A stretch of DNA of 64,000 bases from Panicum virgatum (taxonomy: Eukaryota > Streptophyta > Magnoliopsida > Poales > Poaceae). Below the pieces are notes generated by a model. The model saw only the letters and a list, made by a program, of their open reading frames with translations. It made no database searches and had not been told where the DNA came from. Location: contig NC_053140.1 in NCBI RefSeq assembly GCF_016808335.1, positions 26,220,086 through 26,284,085 on the forward strand, given 5' to 3'. The position numbers and the translations under genes are program-made. Position 1 is the stretch's first letter, and every line of letters begins with the position of its first letter. This document shows, in pieces, positions 1-9,630 of the stretch.

Positions 1-414
1 ATCGGCTCATTCCTAATCATCTGCGACAAAGACAGATTCAGACATTGGCTGATGTCGTACTGTTCCCAATTGGTTCTCTGGGCATTGGCTATCCTACGGA
101 ACCAATTCCTCCATCCAGGAGTGACACTAGGCCAAGATCTAAAAGCCTAAGACCAGTCTGAGCTCACGGTGGATGATTTGAGGGGTATTCTGCTAGTTTC
201 CAGATTGATGATGCTAGTGGGGTCGGGGTTACCCATCGGACCTAGACAGACCATGCAAGATTGCTTTTCTAGCAAGATGATTATGTCGCTCCTAAGATTC
301 TGAAAATGAAGACGGAAATAAGAGATGTGACTGGGGAATCGGAAGGGGAGTAGAAAGCGGAGATGCAGATGGGAAAGGAAAACATACCTCTGGGACCTCG
401 GAGATGGACGCCAT
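1..414 (-). pseudogene. Antisense gene of T0, plant-mobile-domain-like, first two exons
   Basis: Read on the minus strand, an ATG at 414-412 opens a 9-codon exon (414-388) ending at a GTATG donor. An 88-base intron (387-300) ends in TTTTCAG. Exon 2 (299 to 1) continues out of the window. Exon 2 contains a tryptophan-rich segment (GWRNWFRRI, then WEQYDISQCLNLSLSQMIRN) that I recognise from plant mobile domain proteins carried by grass Tat elements; this is recall, not a search. An in-frame TAG sits at 149-147, in a place where glutamine would fit. The gene runs opposite to its host element. Confidence 0.5.
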
Positions 415-561
415 TGCCCGAAGATTGGTTCTTAGGCTTGAATCCTTGAAACCCTAGAAGGGTGTTCTGGCTACAATGATGGCGGCGAAGTAGATGTGTT
501 CTTGAGCAAGAGAAAGGGCAGAGATGCTACAGGTAAAGTGCCAGCAGAGAAGGAGGTGGAG

Positions 562-571
562 ATATTTATAA
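562..571 (-). promoter_or_regulatory. TATA box candidate for the antisense T0 gene
   Basis: The minus strand reads TTATAAATAT here, about 150 bases before the ATG at 414. It lies inside the element, just before the polypurine tract, so the antisense gene would have its own promoter. Confidence 0.4.
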
Positions 572-690
572 CCTTTGCCTAAGGGCAAAATTGGGATTCG
601 GTGCGCTGTCTGTTTGTAAGATGAAGATATATTTGAACGTTGGCAATGATGATTAACATTAATTTTGGAGCAACATATCTATTACTCAGA

Positions 691-704
691 AACTAGGGGG
701 CATG
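691..704 (+). other. Polypurine tract of T0
   Basis: AACTAGGGGGCATG directly precedes the TGTTGACACC start of the 3' LTR. This is where a plus-strand primer for reverse transcription is expected. Confidence 0.7.
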
Positions 705-928
705 TGTTGACACCATTTTTTGACACGTGTCAAGGAAGGTGATTTTTGTGAAGGAAAGGTGGCCGATTTGGAAGAAACCAAAAGATGCACAAGGCTGGAA
801 TCAGCCGATGGAATTTGTCCGATGGACTAGAGGAATATGCCTTGAAGATGCTGATCCACTAGCTCTGGTGCTCGGCCGATGGAGAGTTGCCGATGAAATC
901 AAGGAAGGAGAAGAGGATCCGGACTCTA
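705..928 (+). repeat. T0 3' LTR, left portion
   Basis: Starts TGTTGACACC and is cut at 928 by the Tekay insertion; CTCTA at 924-928 is the left copy of the target duplication. The rest of this LTR is at 13162-14049. Confidence 0.75.
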
Positions 929-1191
929 TGTAACACCCTAATTTAAATTTCAGCATTTAGTAATAAATTTAATTGGCTTTATTTAATTTTCTAAGGTTTA
1001 TTGTGTTAGTCTTGCATTTAATTTAGTTTTTGTTTCACAAGTAATTAAAATTTTCTTAGGTTTGACTTTGTTGATGCATTCATGCTGATGCATTGTTTTT
1101 AATTGTTTGATTTCATAGGGGTTTGAATTCAAAATTTCTTTTGAATTCAAATAGTTGAGCTTGAGTGAGAGATAGAAATAGAAAAGAGAGA

Positions 1192-1197
1192 TATAAA
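1192..1197 (+). promoter_or_regulatory. Tekay LTR TATA box candidate
   Basis: TATAAA in the context AGATATAAAGG, just before the GC-rich block; repeated at 9894-9899 in the 3' LTR. A start about 30 bases downstream would leave some 3.2 kb of LTR in the transcribed leader, including the exon-like pieces at 3004-3093 and 4142-4197. Confidence 0.5.
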
Positions 1198-3003
1198 GGA
1201 AAGAGGACCCAAACCCAAAACAGCCCAAACTCGCGAGATCCAGCCCAACCCGGCCGGCCCAGCTCGCCGCCCGCTCGGCCTGCCAGCGCGGCCCGCGCAA
1301 GCTTCCGCTTGACCCAGCTCCGCATGGCCCAGGCCGTCCCTCACTTCCTTCCTTCCTGCACGGCCCGGCACGGCCCAGCCTTTTTCCCTCCCCGCACGGG
1401 CCTGCTCTCCCAGCGCGGCACGCCCCACGCCCGCTCCCCGGGTCCACCTACCAGAGGCGGCGCGCCCTCACGCACCCCATCTCACGCCCGGCCCGCACGC
1501 CCGTTGCCTCCTCTCACCGACGCCTGGACCCCACCCGTCAGCAGCTCCTTTTCCCCCTTTCCTTCCTCCCCGCCGCGCAACAGCGCACCCGATATCCCCG
1601 GCGAGCTCGCCGGGATCCATATCCCGCTGCACCCCGCTATCCCCGGCGCTCTCCCTTTAATTGGCCCCCCACGGACCCCCCTGCTCCCTATTCTACGCGC
1701 TAGAGCCCCCAACAAACCCCAGCCGCTGCCCCCCGAGATCCGAGCGGAGCAGAGCCCCGCGCCGCCGTGCCCTCACCGCTCTGCTGCTCCACGGCCACCG
1801 AGAACCCCCACCGGAGCCCCGTCCGAGTTCCTGGAGGACCCCGATCATCTCCTCAGCCAGCTGCACCGCGCTTTACCCGGATTTTTTTCGACTCGCCTCG
1901 TCGCCGGTGAGTTGCGCCACCGCTGGTTTCCTCGCCGCCGTTGACGATCATGCCCTCCCTGACCTCGTTCCACTCCTGCAACACCTAGGCACTTCGATTT
2001 GAGGGGATCCAAGCCCGGAGGAGCCCAGCGCCGCTCGGACCGCCAAGCTCCACCCGCGTCCGCTGCCGGATCTCGCCGCCGGCGCCACCTGCGTCACGCC
2101 CCCACCCGGACCAAACCTTGGTAAGCAACCCAAGCCCCGCCATCCCTTCTGCGCTAGTTGTATTCGCCCTTGGCGCACCGTAGGGGCCAGACCACACTAA
2201 CCCCGGCGAGCCCCTTTGCCACCGAGCCGCCCTCGCCGTCGAGGAACCCCAGCCGAGCCTCCCCGAGCTCCGTTTAGAGCCCAGGTAGACTACACATGCC
2301 CTGTAGGTCACCCCAGACCCAAGAACGGGTCGATTTGACCCCCGGACGGCCAGATTTGTCCAAGTCCGGCGAGTTTCCCGCCGCGCCGCCGCGGAACAGA
2401 GCCGCCGGCGACGTCCCGCCGCCGCCCCGCGCCCAAATCAATCCCAGCCGTCAGATCTCGTCTCAACGCCTGAGATTAGATCGGGATCCAGTCTATCCTG
2501 AGCCATCGGATCCAGATCCGGCGATCCAGATCTAAACATACCCCTTCGGCCTGCACCTTTTGCTAAAGAGCCCCTGCACTTTTTGTTATTCAACCCGCAG
2601 TCCACCGCCTTTGAAAAATAATTACAGTTTAGCCCAAGATTTTGCTCAGACCCCCCTGAGCTTCTTAAATTTCAAACCCGCCGTCCAGCACTCATTCTTT
2701 TATGCGTTAGACCCTAGAATTAATGTTTATTTACGTTTTGGTCCTCAGTTTTAGCAGAAAAGCCCCTGAAACTTCAGTTTTCTTACAAATAAGCCCCTAG
2801 AACTTGTTTTTGGCCTAGTTTATGCGTTTTAGCTCCGTTTTAGGCGTTCTTTATATCCACGCGATCGTTGTAACGCGTAGAATAGTTTTAGATTAGTTTA
2901 GTGTGCTGTTTTTATGTATTGATGTACTGTTTTTTTAGTTTTTGTTAGTGATTGCTTGTATGCTTATTATTGTGCATTGTTTTGGCCATGTGTTCGTGAG
3001 TAG

Positions 3004-4197
3004 ACGTTGATCCATCTGAGGAGCCCCAGTACCAGTACCCGGAGCAGCCGTCTTCGGATCAGTTTGAGCAGCAGCCAGAGCAGTACGAGGAAGGCAAGTA
3101 TAACATGAACAACCCATCACTTTTAAATACATTTTCATACTGCATTTTAATACTGTATGCCTTTAAGGATTTCCTAGCCAGTTTATATCCTTTAAATATA
3201 CCTTTGGGTTGCATTTTGGTTAGTTGTGCTAGGTTGCTGCGCTATAACACATTCTGGTCCTTTTTAATTAAATTGATTAATGGTTTACTTGAACTTAATT
3301 TTGAGAGTGGCCCTCTGTGTGGATGAGTGGCTCACGTCTCGTTAAAAGATGTTTTTGTAGAAACATGGTTTAGGGGGCCAGTACGGTGCTTAGTGCTTGG
3401 TTGGCCACTCTCCATAAGGATCGGTTCATAGAGCGACAACCTGGGAGAACAGCGCTACCACAAGGCTAGAATGGGATAGACTTGGCTTACTAATTAGGTC
3501 TTTTTGGTTTGGAGTAACTTACCTGCGGGGCAAGAGTAGTAAGCTTCAATGGTCCCTGCTCCTCCGGCTTGGTCTGTGCTTGGATTGCGCTCCTGTGCTT
3601 GTACCCCTGGAGGTGGGCCCCATCGTCGCTGACCTATCTCTCGCGGTTACGCCTTACCAACGAGATTCTTTGTAACGGCCTCGTAGTGAGTCGCTAGTCA
3701 TCTCACCTAAGGAAGTGTGATGAACCTCTAGCGTAGCTCACGACTTGTGGGTAAAGATGTGCAACCTCTGCAGAGTGTAAAACTGGTATACTAGCTGTGC
3801 TCACGGTTATGAGCGGCCCAGATCCTCCTTTTGATTAGTGGAGTTATCTCCTTCCGACGAGGGAGGTGCTTCTCGGGGTTACCTTGGTGGCTTGGTTTTG
3901 GTTTGGTTCCTCAGTAGTTACATGATTAAACTTGATTAATAACTATGTAACTGGGTTAATGGTAAATCATCAACTCATAGTAAATAGCTTAAATAAAATC
4001 TTGCCAACACTTAAAAGCTAATGCAGTTGAGTCAGCCAGCCTAGAGCCTCATAGTTTGTGTTATACTTGTTGAGTACAAGTTGTGTACTCACTCTTGCCT
4101 CTTCTCTACTTTTTCCTCTTGGCTACGCTACTGCTGCTCAGTTCCTGCCGACACGAGGGAGTTCGTCCAGCGCTACCAGGACTACGAGGACTTCTAG
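3004..4197 (+). other. Candidate spliced mini-ORF inside the Tekay 5' LTR
   Basis: Exon B (3004-3093) follows a TAG acceptor and encodes a Gln/Glu/Tyr-rich peptide containing PEQPSSDQFEQQPEQYEE. It ends at AG|GCAAGT, the consensus GC-type donor. A 1,048-base intron (3094-4141) ends with a long pyrimidine tract and GCTCAG. Exon C (4142-4197) is in frame and encodes ADTREFVQRYQDYEDF and a TAG. Upstream, a strong donor (TTG|GTAAGC at 2121) ends an open frame whose phase also matches exon B. I could not fix a start codon, and in this 5' LTR the upstream frame has a TGA at 2000 where the 3' LTR has CGA. No function is known to me. Confidence 0.5.
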
Positions 4198-4458
4198 GTG
4201 TTCGTCTCGCAGTCGACGTCCCTGTGGCGCCCTGCTTCAGCTTCGGAGAGCTTTATTCGTATTTTGTACTTCGCTTCCGCTGTATCAGACATTTTTGTCA
4301 TTAATGTAATAAATAACATTCGTATTCGCTTTATTATATCTTTTTACGTGATATGTGCTATGATATACTGTTCATTCTGTTGTATATACGTGTGACTTGA
4401 TCCTGGCACGTATATGATTGCTCGGTTTATGTTCTTTTATAAACCGGGTGTTACAGAG

Positions 4459-4470
4459 TGGTATCAGAGC
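4459..4470 (+). other. Tekay primer-binding site (initiator tRNA-Met)
   Basis: TGGTATCAGAGC lies three bases after the 5' LTR. It is complementary to the 3' end of initiator tRNA-Met, the usual primer of chromoviruses. Confidence 0.9.
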
Positions 4471-5025
4471 CGTATCGACTGTAGGACGAAGCCTAGATAG
4501 AACTGGTCGTGTTTTAGGACTTCTTCTCACCAATCTTTGTCTGCTGAAACTATTTTACTATTATACCCCTTGACTTCTATGACTTTTACCCTTCTTGCCC
4601 TGATTTCTCTCTCTGAAGAATAGTTTTCGTAGATTTTGGCCTGAATCAGTCATCTGACCACCATGAGTTAGCTAGGAGACCCTTTTATAATAAAACGATA
4701 GCACGTTCTGCGACGCGTTGTGTTAGTCGAGTCTATTGCTAAACTCGGCTAAGTCGTGAAAATTGTCTGCTTGTTATTATGCTACATGTTTGATTTGGAT
4801 TTTTGCCTGATTGCATAGCTTAGTGGTTTAAATTTGTTTAAAGAAAATCACTCTGATGCTAAAGTTAACTAATTAATAAAATGAGTTAGATCGTTGGGGG
4901 TAAAACAGTCCACTCTATCATGTCTACTTTATCATGTCTGAGTCTTTTTCCGCAAAGAGTTATCATATCCATCTGAATTTATTCCTGCGATATCCTTACC
5001 CGTGAAATCTTTTGTCCAAAATCAG
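4471..5025 (+). other. Tekay untranslated leader
   Basis: 555 bases between the primer site and the gag ATG. AT-rich, with no open frame or structure that I can support. Confidence 0.6.
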
Positions 5026-6240
5026 ATGGTGAACACCAGGCGTGGTTCTGACTAGCAGGGGCAGAACAACCAGGGTCAGAACACCCAGGGGACCGGGATC
5101 CCGATGCCACCACCTTTGACTCCGGAGCAGTACTTCCAGCTCCAGATGCAGATGATGGCCACCCTGAACAACACTGTTCAGGCTCTTCAGCAGGCTCACA
5201 CTCAGCCTCCGCCTCCTCCACCGCCGCAGCCTCGCGACAGGCGTGCAGAGTTCCTGAGGGGTCACCCGCCGACGTTCTCTCACACGTCCGACCCTCTTCA
5301 GGCTGACGACTGGCTCCGTGCAGTGGAGCGTCAGCTGGACATCGCCCAGTGCGATGATCGGGAGCGAGTTCTGTACGCAGCAGGACAGCTGCGAGGGGCA
5401 GCTTTGGACTGGTGGGAGTCCCACCCAGTTCATGACCGCGAGTCTCTCACCTGGCTCCAGTTCAGGGAGCGTTTCCGCAGCCACAACGTCCCCGCGGGCG
5501 TTATGAAGATGAAGCAGAAGGAGTTCCTTGCACTGAAGCAGGTAACCTTAAATATAATCATTCAGCGGTTTCGTTTGAGCTAATGTCCTTTGTTCTATCC
5601 TTATGAATCTTGAGTTAATCTTCCGATATCTATCTTTTTTTGTGAATTCAGGGGACTATGTCGGTCACGGAGTATCGTGATCGCTTTCTGCAGCTTGCTC
5701 GCTACGCCCCTGCTGATGTTGCGGATGACCGCAAGAAGCAGGAGCACTTCATGGAGGGTCTTGAGGACTACCTCCAGTACGCGCTGCTCAATCTCCGCTT
5801 CGACGACTTCAACCATCTGGTTGACAGCGCGCTCAACACTGAGCGTAAGCACTTGGAGATGGAGGACAAGAAGAGGAAGATTGTCCCCGTTGCTTCCGGC
5901 AGCAACACTCGTCCTCGACTCCAGCAGCCCCAGCAGTACCAGCAGCAGTACCGGCCTCCTCAGAAGTACCAGCAGAGGCCACCACAGCAGTACCCGCCTC
6001 GACAGCAGCAGCAGGCGGGGCAGGGCCAGAGGTTACCGGCACCCTCCGGCTCGTGCTGCTCCACCGGCACCGCAGGCTCCACGTCCGGCAGCTCCTACCG
6101 GACAGCAGGCTCAGGGACCTCCTCGCACCTGCTTTCACTGCGGCCAGCCGGGGCACTACGCCAACGCTTGCCCCCGGAAGGCGCAGGCGGGACAGCAGGG
6201 GCGCCCAGCTCAGCCCAGGGCGCCACTTCAGGGCAGAGTG
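5026..6240 (+). pseudogene. gag: Tekay gag (broken)
   Basis: The ATG at 5026 opens a frame stopped at once by TAG (5053-5055). After it the capsid-type gag is recognisable (DDWLRAVERQLDIAQCDDRE, then ALDWWESHP). The frame is interrupted at 5542-5651 by an intron-like insert and resumes with [19 protein letters not shown] Gln/Pro-rich linker follows. Near 6030-6036 the frame shifts by one, after which comes the CCHC knuckle [14 protein letters not shown] (6130-6171). In this lineage gag and pol are normally one continuous frame, so the TAG and the shift are lesions. Gag would form the cytoplasmic particle and bind the RNA. Confidence 0.85.
5542..5651 (+). other. Intron-like insert in Tekay gag (110 bases, GT-AG, phase 0)
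   Basis: The donor is CAG|GTAACC and the acceptor TTCAG|GG, after a T-rich stretch. Removing 5542-5651 joins ...LALKQ to [10 protein letters not shown] exactly in frame, matching the usual uninterrupted gag. Retained, it brings stops. It is either a real intron or a deletion-prone insertion; splicing has not been shown. Confidence 0.55.
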
Positions 6241-9200
6241 AACCACGTGACGGCCGAGTCAGCGGCCGAGGCTCCCAACGTGGTTATTGGTACGTTCATG
6301 GTTAATTCATATCCAGCTACAGTGCTTTTTGATACTGGTGCTACGCATTCCTTCATTACTCAGTCTTTTGTCGAGCATCATGGTATTCATACTAGCACAT
6401 TAAAGAGGTGCCTGTTAGTATCTTCACCGGGAGGACAGTTGAGGTCTCACACTTACTGCCCGAGAGTCAGTGTTTCCTTGAGGGGAGTAGAGTTCTGTAC
6501 TGATCTGATGGTGCTAGACACTAAGGGCATTGATGTCATTTTGGGAATGGAGACTCTGGCCAAGTGGGGAGTCCGGATAGATTGTGCTCAGAGGACAGTC
6601 TTGCTATCAGCTTCCAGTGGCCAAGAGGTTGTTATCAGTGCAGTAGAGCCTTCTGGATTTCTTCATCAGGTGGAGGCTAGACCCACGGACGGTATTCGCG
6701 TGGTGTCTGAATTCCCGGATGTCTTTCCAGATGATCTGCCAGGTATGCCGCCTGAACGCGCCATTGAGTTTTGTATTGATCTCTTGCCTAGCACAGCTCC
6801 TATTGCAAAGCGGCCCTACCGTATGGCACCTATAGAGCATGAAGAAGTCAAGAAGACTATTGATGAGTTGCTAGCCAAGGGCTATATCCGTTGCAGCTTC
6901 TCTCCTTGGGCTTTTCCATTATTGCTGGTAGATAAGAAGGATGGCTCGAAGAGGATGTGTGTGGATTATCGGGAGCTGAATGCAGTTACTATCAAGAACA
7001 AGCATCCACTGCCCCGTATTGAGGATCTCTTCGATCTGCTTCGAGGTGCTCGTATATTCTCGAAGATTGATCTTCGTTCGGGTTATTTCCAGCTGAGGAT
7101 TCGTCCTGGGGATATTCCGAAGACGGCATTCACCTGCAAGTACGGGCTATATGAGTATACAGTCATGTCCTTCGGCTTGACTAATGCCCCGGCTTTCTTC
7201 ATGCATCTGATGAACATGGTCTTCATGGATTATCTGGATGTCTTCGTGGTCATCTTTATTGATGATATTCTGATCTTTTCTAAGATAGAAGAAGAGCATG
7301 AGGAGCATCTGAGACTCGTATTGCAGAGATTGAGAGAGCATCAGCTGTATGCCAAGTTCAGCAAGTGCGAGTTCTGGATTGACGAGGTTCCATTCCTCGG
7401 TCATATTATCTCTCAGGGAGGCATTGCTATTGATCCGAGCAAGGTGAAAGATGTGCTCGAGTGGGAGACACCGCAGACAGTAAAGGAAGTCAGGTCTTTC
7501 TTGGGCTTAGCTGGATATTATCGGAGGTTCATTGAGAATTTCTCCAAGATCGCGAAGCCTTTGACTTCCTTGCTGGAGAAGAATGTGGCTTTCGTATGGA
7601 CTGATGAGCGTCAGATGGCCTTTGATGAGCTGAAGAAGAGATTGACCACGGCGCCAGTCCTGACTCTGCCAGACCAGACGAAGAGGTTCACGGTATATTG
7701 TGATGCTTCGAAGGATGGTCTAGGGTGTGTTCTGATGCAGGAGGGCAGAGTGATTGCTTATGCTTCACGGCAGCTACGTCGGCACGAGCTGAATTATCCT
7801 ACTCATGATCTTGAGTTAGCCACAGTTGTGCATGCTCTGAAGATTTGGAGGCACTACTTGTATGGGCTGCGGTGTGATATCTACACTGATCACAAGAGCC
7901 TCAAGTACATTTTCACGCAGAATGAGCTGAACATGCGGCAGAGAAGATGGCTAGAGTTGGTCAAGGATTATGATCTGGAGATACACTATCATCCTGGCAA
8001 GGCCAATGTTGTAGCAGATGCTCTGAGCAGAAGAAGTTATGTCAACATGGCCGTGGCTTTCCAGATGCCTCCAGAGTTATGCGAGGAGTTCGAGCAGATG
8101 AGTCTGGGCTTCTTGCATCATACTTCCAGTGCAGCATTTGAGGCAGTACCGACTCTAGAGGCAGAGATCAGGCAGCATCAGAAAGATGATGAGAAGCTGC
8201 AGGAGATTCGTGAGTTGCTCAAGAAGGGCAAGGCCCCACATTTCAGAGAGGATGATCATGGTACTTTGTGGTACAAGAACCGGATCTGCGTGCCTGATGT
8301 GCATGATCTTCGGAAGTTGATTCTGAGTGAGGCCCATGATACAACTTACTCTATTCATCCGGGCAGCACGAAGATGTATTATGATCTGAAGGAACGTTTC
8401 TGGTGGTATGGGATGAAGCGTTCAGTGGCAGAGTACGTGGCTATTTGTGACACTTGTCAGCGTGTCAAGGCTGAGCATCAGAGGCCAGCAGGTCTATTGC
8501 AGCCTTTGAAGATTCCAGAGTGGAAATGGGAGGAAATCACTATGGACTTCATTGTTGGATTGCCTCGTACTCAGAAAGGGTACAACTCCATTTGGGTAGT
8601 AGTGGATCGTCTGACGAAGGTTGCTCACTTCATACCAGTGAACACTACTTACTCCGGTGCTAGACTTGCAGAGTTGTACATCTCTCGGATTGTCTGCTTG
8701 CATGGTGTGCCCAAGAAGATCATATCTGACAGAGGATCTCAGTTCACTTCTCGGTTCTGGGAGCAGCTCCATGATTCGTTGGATACGAAGCTGCGTTTCA
8801 GTACGGCTTATCACCCTCAGACAGATGGGCAGACAGGGAGAACCAACCAAGTGTTGGAGGATATGCTGAGAGCTTGTGCTATTCAGTATGGTACTAGTTG
8901 GGATAAGTGCCTGTCATATGCTGAGTTCTCATATAACAACAGCTATCAGGCCAGTCTGAAGAAGTCCCCCTTTGAGGCATTGTATGGCAGGAAGTGCAGG
9001 ACTCCTCTCTATTGGGATCAGATTGGTGAGAAGCAGCTCTTCGGTCCTGAGATCATAGATGATGCAGAGCAGATGGTTCAGGCTGTGCGAGAAAATCTGA
9101 GGATTGCACAGAGCAGATAGAAGAGCTATGCAGATGGCAAACGGAGAGACCTGACTTTCAGTGTCGGTGATTATGTGTATCTGAAGGTGTCTCCGATGAG

Positions 9201-9594
9201 AGGAATCCGCAGATTCAATGTCAAAGGGAAGTTAGCACCCCGGTATGTGGGGCCATTCAAGGTGCTAGAGCGGAAAGGCGAAGTTGCTTATCGCCTGGAG
9301 TTACCCCTCAGCCTCTCAGGAGTTCATGATGTCTTTCATATATCTCAGCTGAAGAGGTGTTTGCGAGTACCCGAGGAGCAGGCACCCCTGGATGGAGTCG
9401 ATGTCCAGGAAGATCTGACTGATACTGAGCATCCGGTGAAGATTCTGGAGACATCAGAGAGGGTTACTCGGAACAAGCGCATCAAGATGTGCAGGGTTCA
9501 GTGGAGTCATCACAGTGAAGCTGAGGCTACATGGGAGCGAGAAGATGAGCTGAAGAAGACATATCCAGATCTCTTTGCTAGCCAGCCCAGCTAA
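6241..9594 (+). pseudogene. pol: Tekay pol: PR, RT, RNase H, IN, chromodomain (broken)
   Basis: In order: aspartic protease (FDTGATHSF, Asp codon at 6331); reverse transcriptase with the FIDD catalytic pair at 7261-7266; RNase H (YCDASKDG, then [10 protein letters not shown]); integrase with an H-H-C-C zinc region near 8330-8460. The integrase catalytic core has Asp codons at 8545 and 8728, but the third acidic residue (normally Glu in QTERTNQ) is Gly (GGG at 8836-8838). A TAG at 9118-9120 separates the integrase C-terminus and a chromodomain (about 9420-9594), which in chromoviruses guides insertion into heterochromatin. The TAG and the Glu to Gly change mean this copy should not make active integrase. 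RT and RNase H look whole. Confidence 0.93.
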
Positions 9595-9610
9595 ATCTCG
9601 GGGACGAGAT

Positions 9611-9629
9611 TTCTTTAAGGGGGTAGGGT
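9611..9629 (+). other. Tekay polypurine tract
   Basis: TTCTTTAAGGGGGTAGGG lies just left of the 3' LTR, after the GGGGACGAGAT stretch typical of this lineage. Confidence 0.85.
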
Positions 9630-9630
9630 C

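Larger units (their letters stand above)
929..4455 (+). repeat. Tekay 5' LTR
   Basis: 3,527 bases, TGTAACACCC to GGTGTTACA. It contains an AT-rich start, a GC-rich block at about 1230-2540, then AT-rich sequence with two short exon-like pieces. The same family occurs as a solo LTR (30236-33928) and a partial LTR (62983-64000), both minus. Confidence 0.95.

Noticed and set aside
998..1447. Minus-strand ORF of 149 aa in the Tekay LTR
   Set aside because: Low-complexity Gly/Arg/Ala composition, differs between LTR copies by frameshift, no motif.
1165..1944. Long open frames in the GC-rich part of the Tekay LTR on both strands
   Set aside because: Frames are open on both strands because of GC composition, they shift between the two LTR copies, and no domain is visible. 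Only the splice-linked part near 2000-2120 was kept as a possibility.
6030..6036. Programmed frameshift between gag and pol of Tekay
   Set aside because: The shift lies before the zinc knuckle, inside gag, and no slippery sequence or structure is evident; a mutation is simpler.
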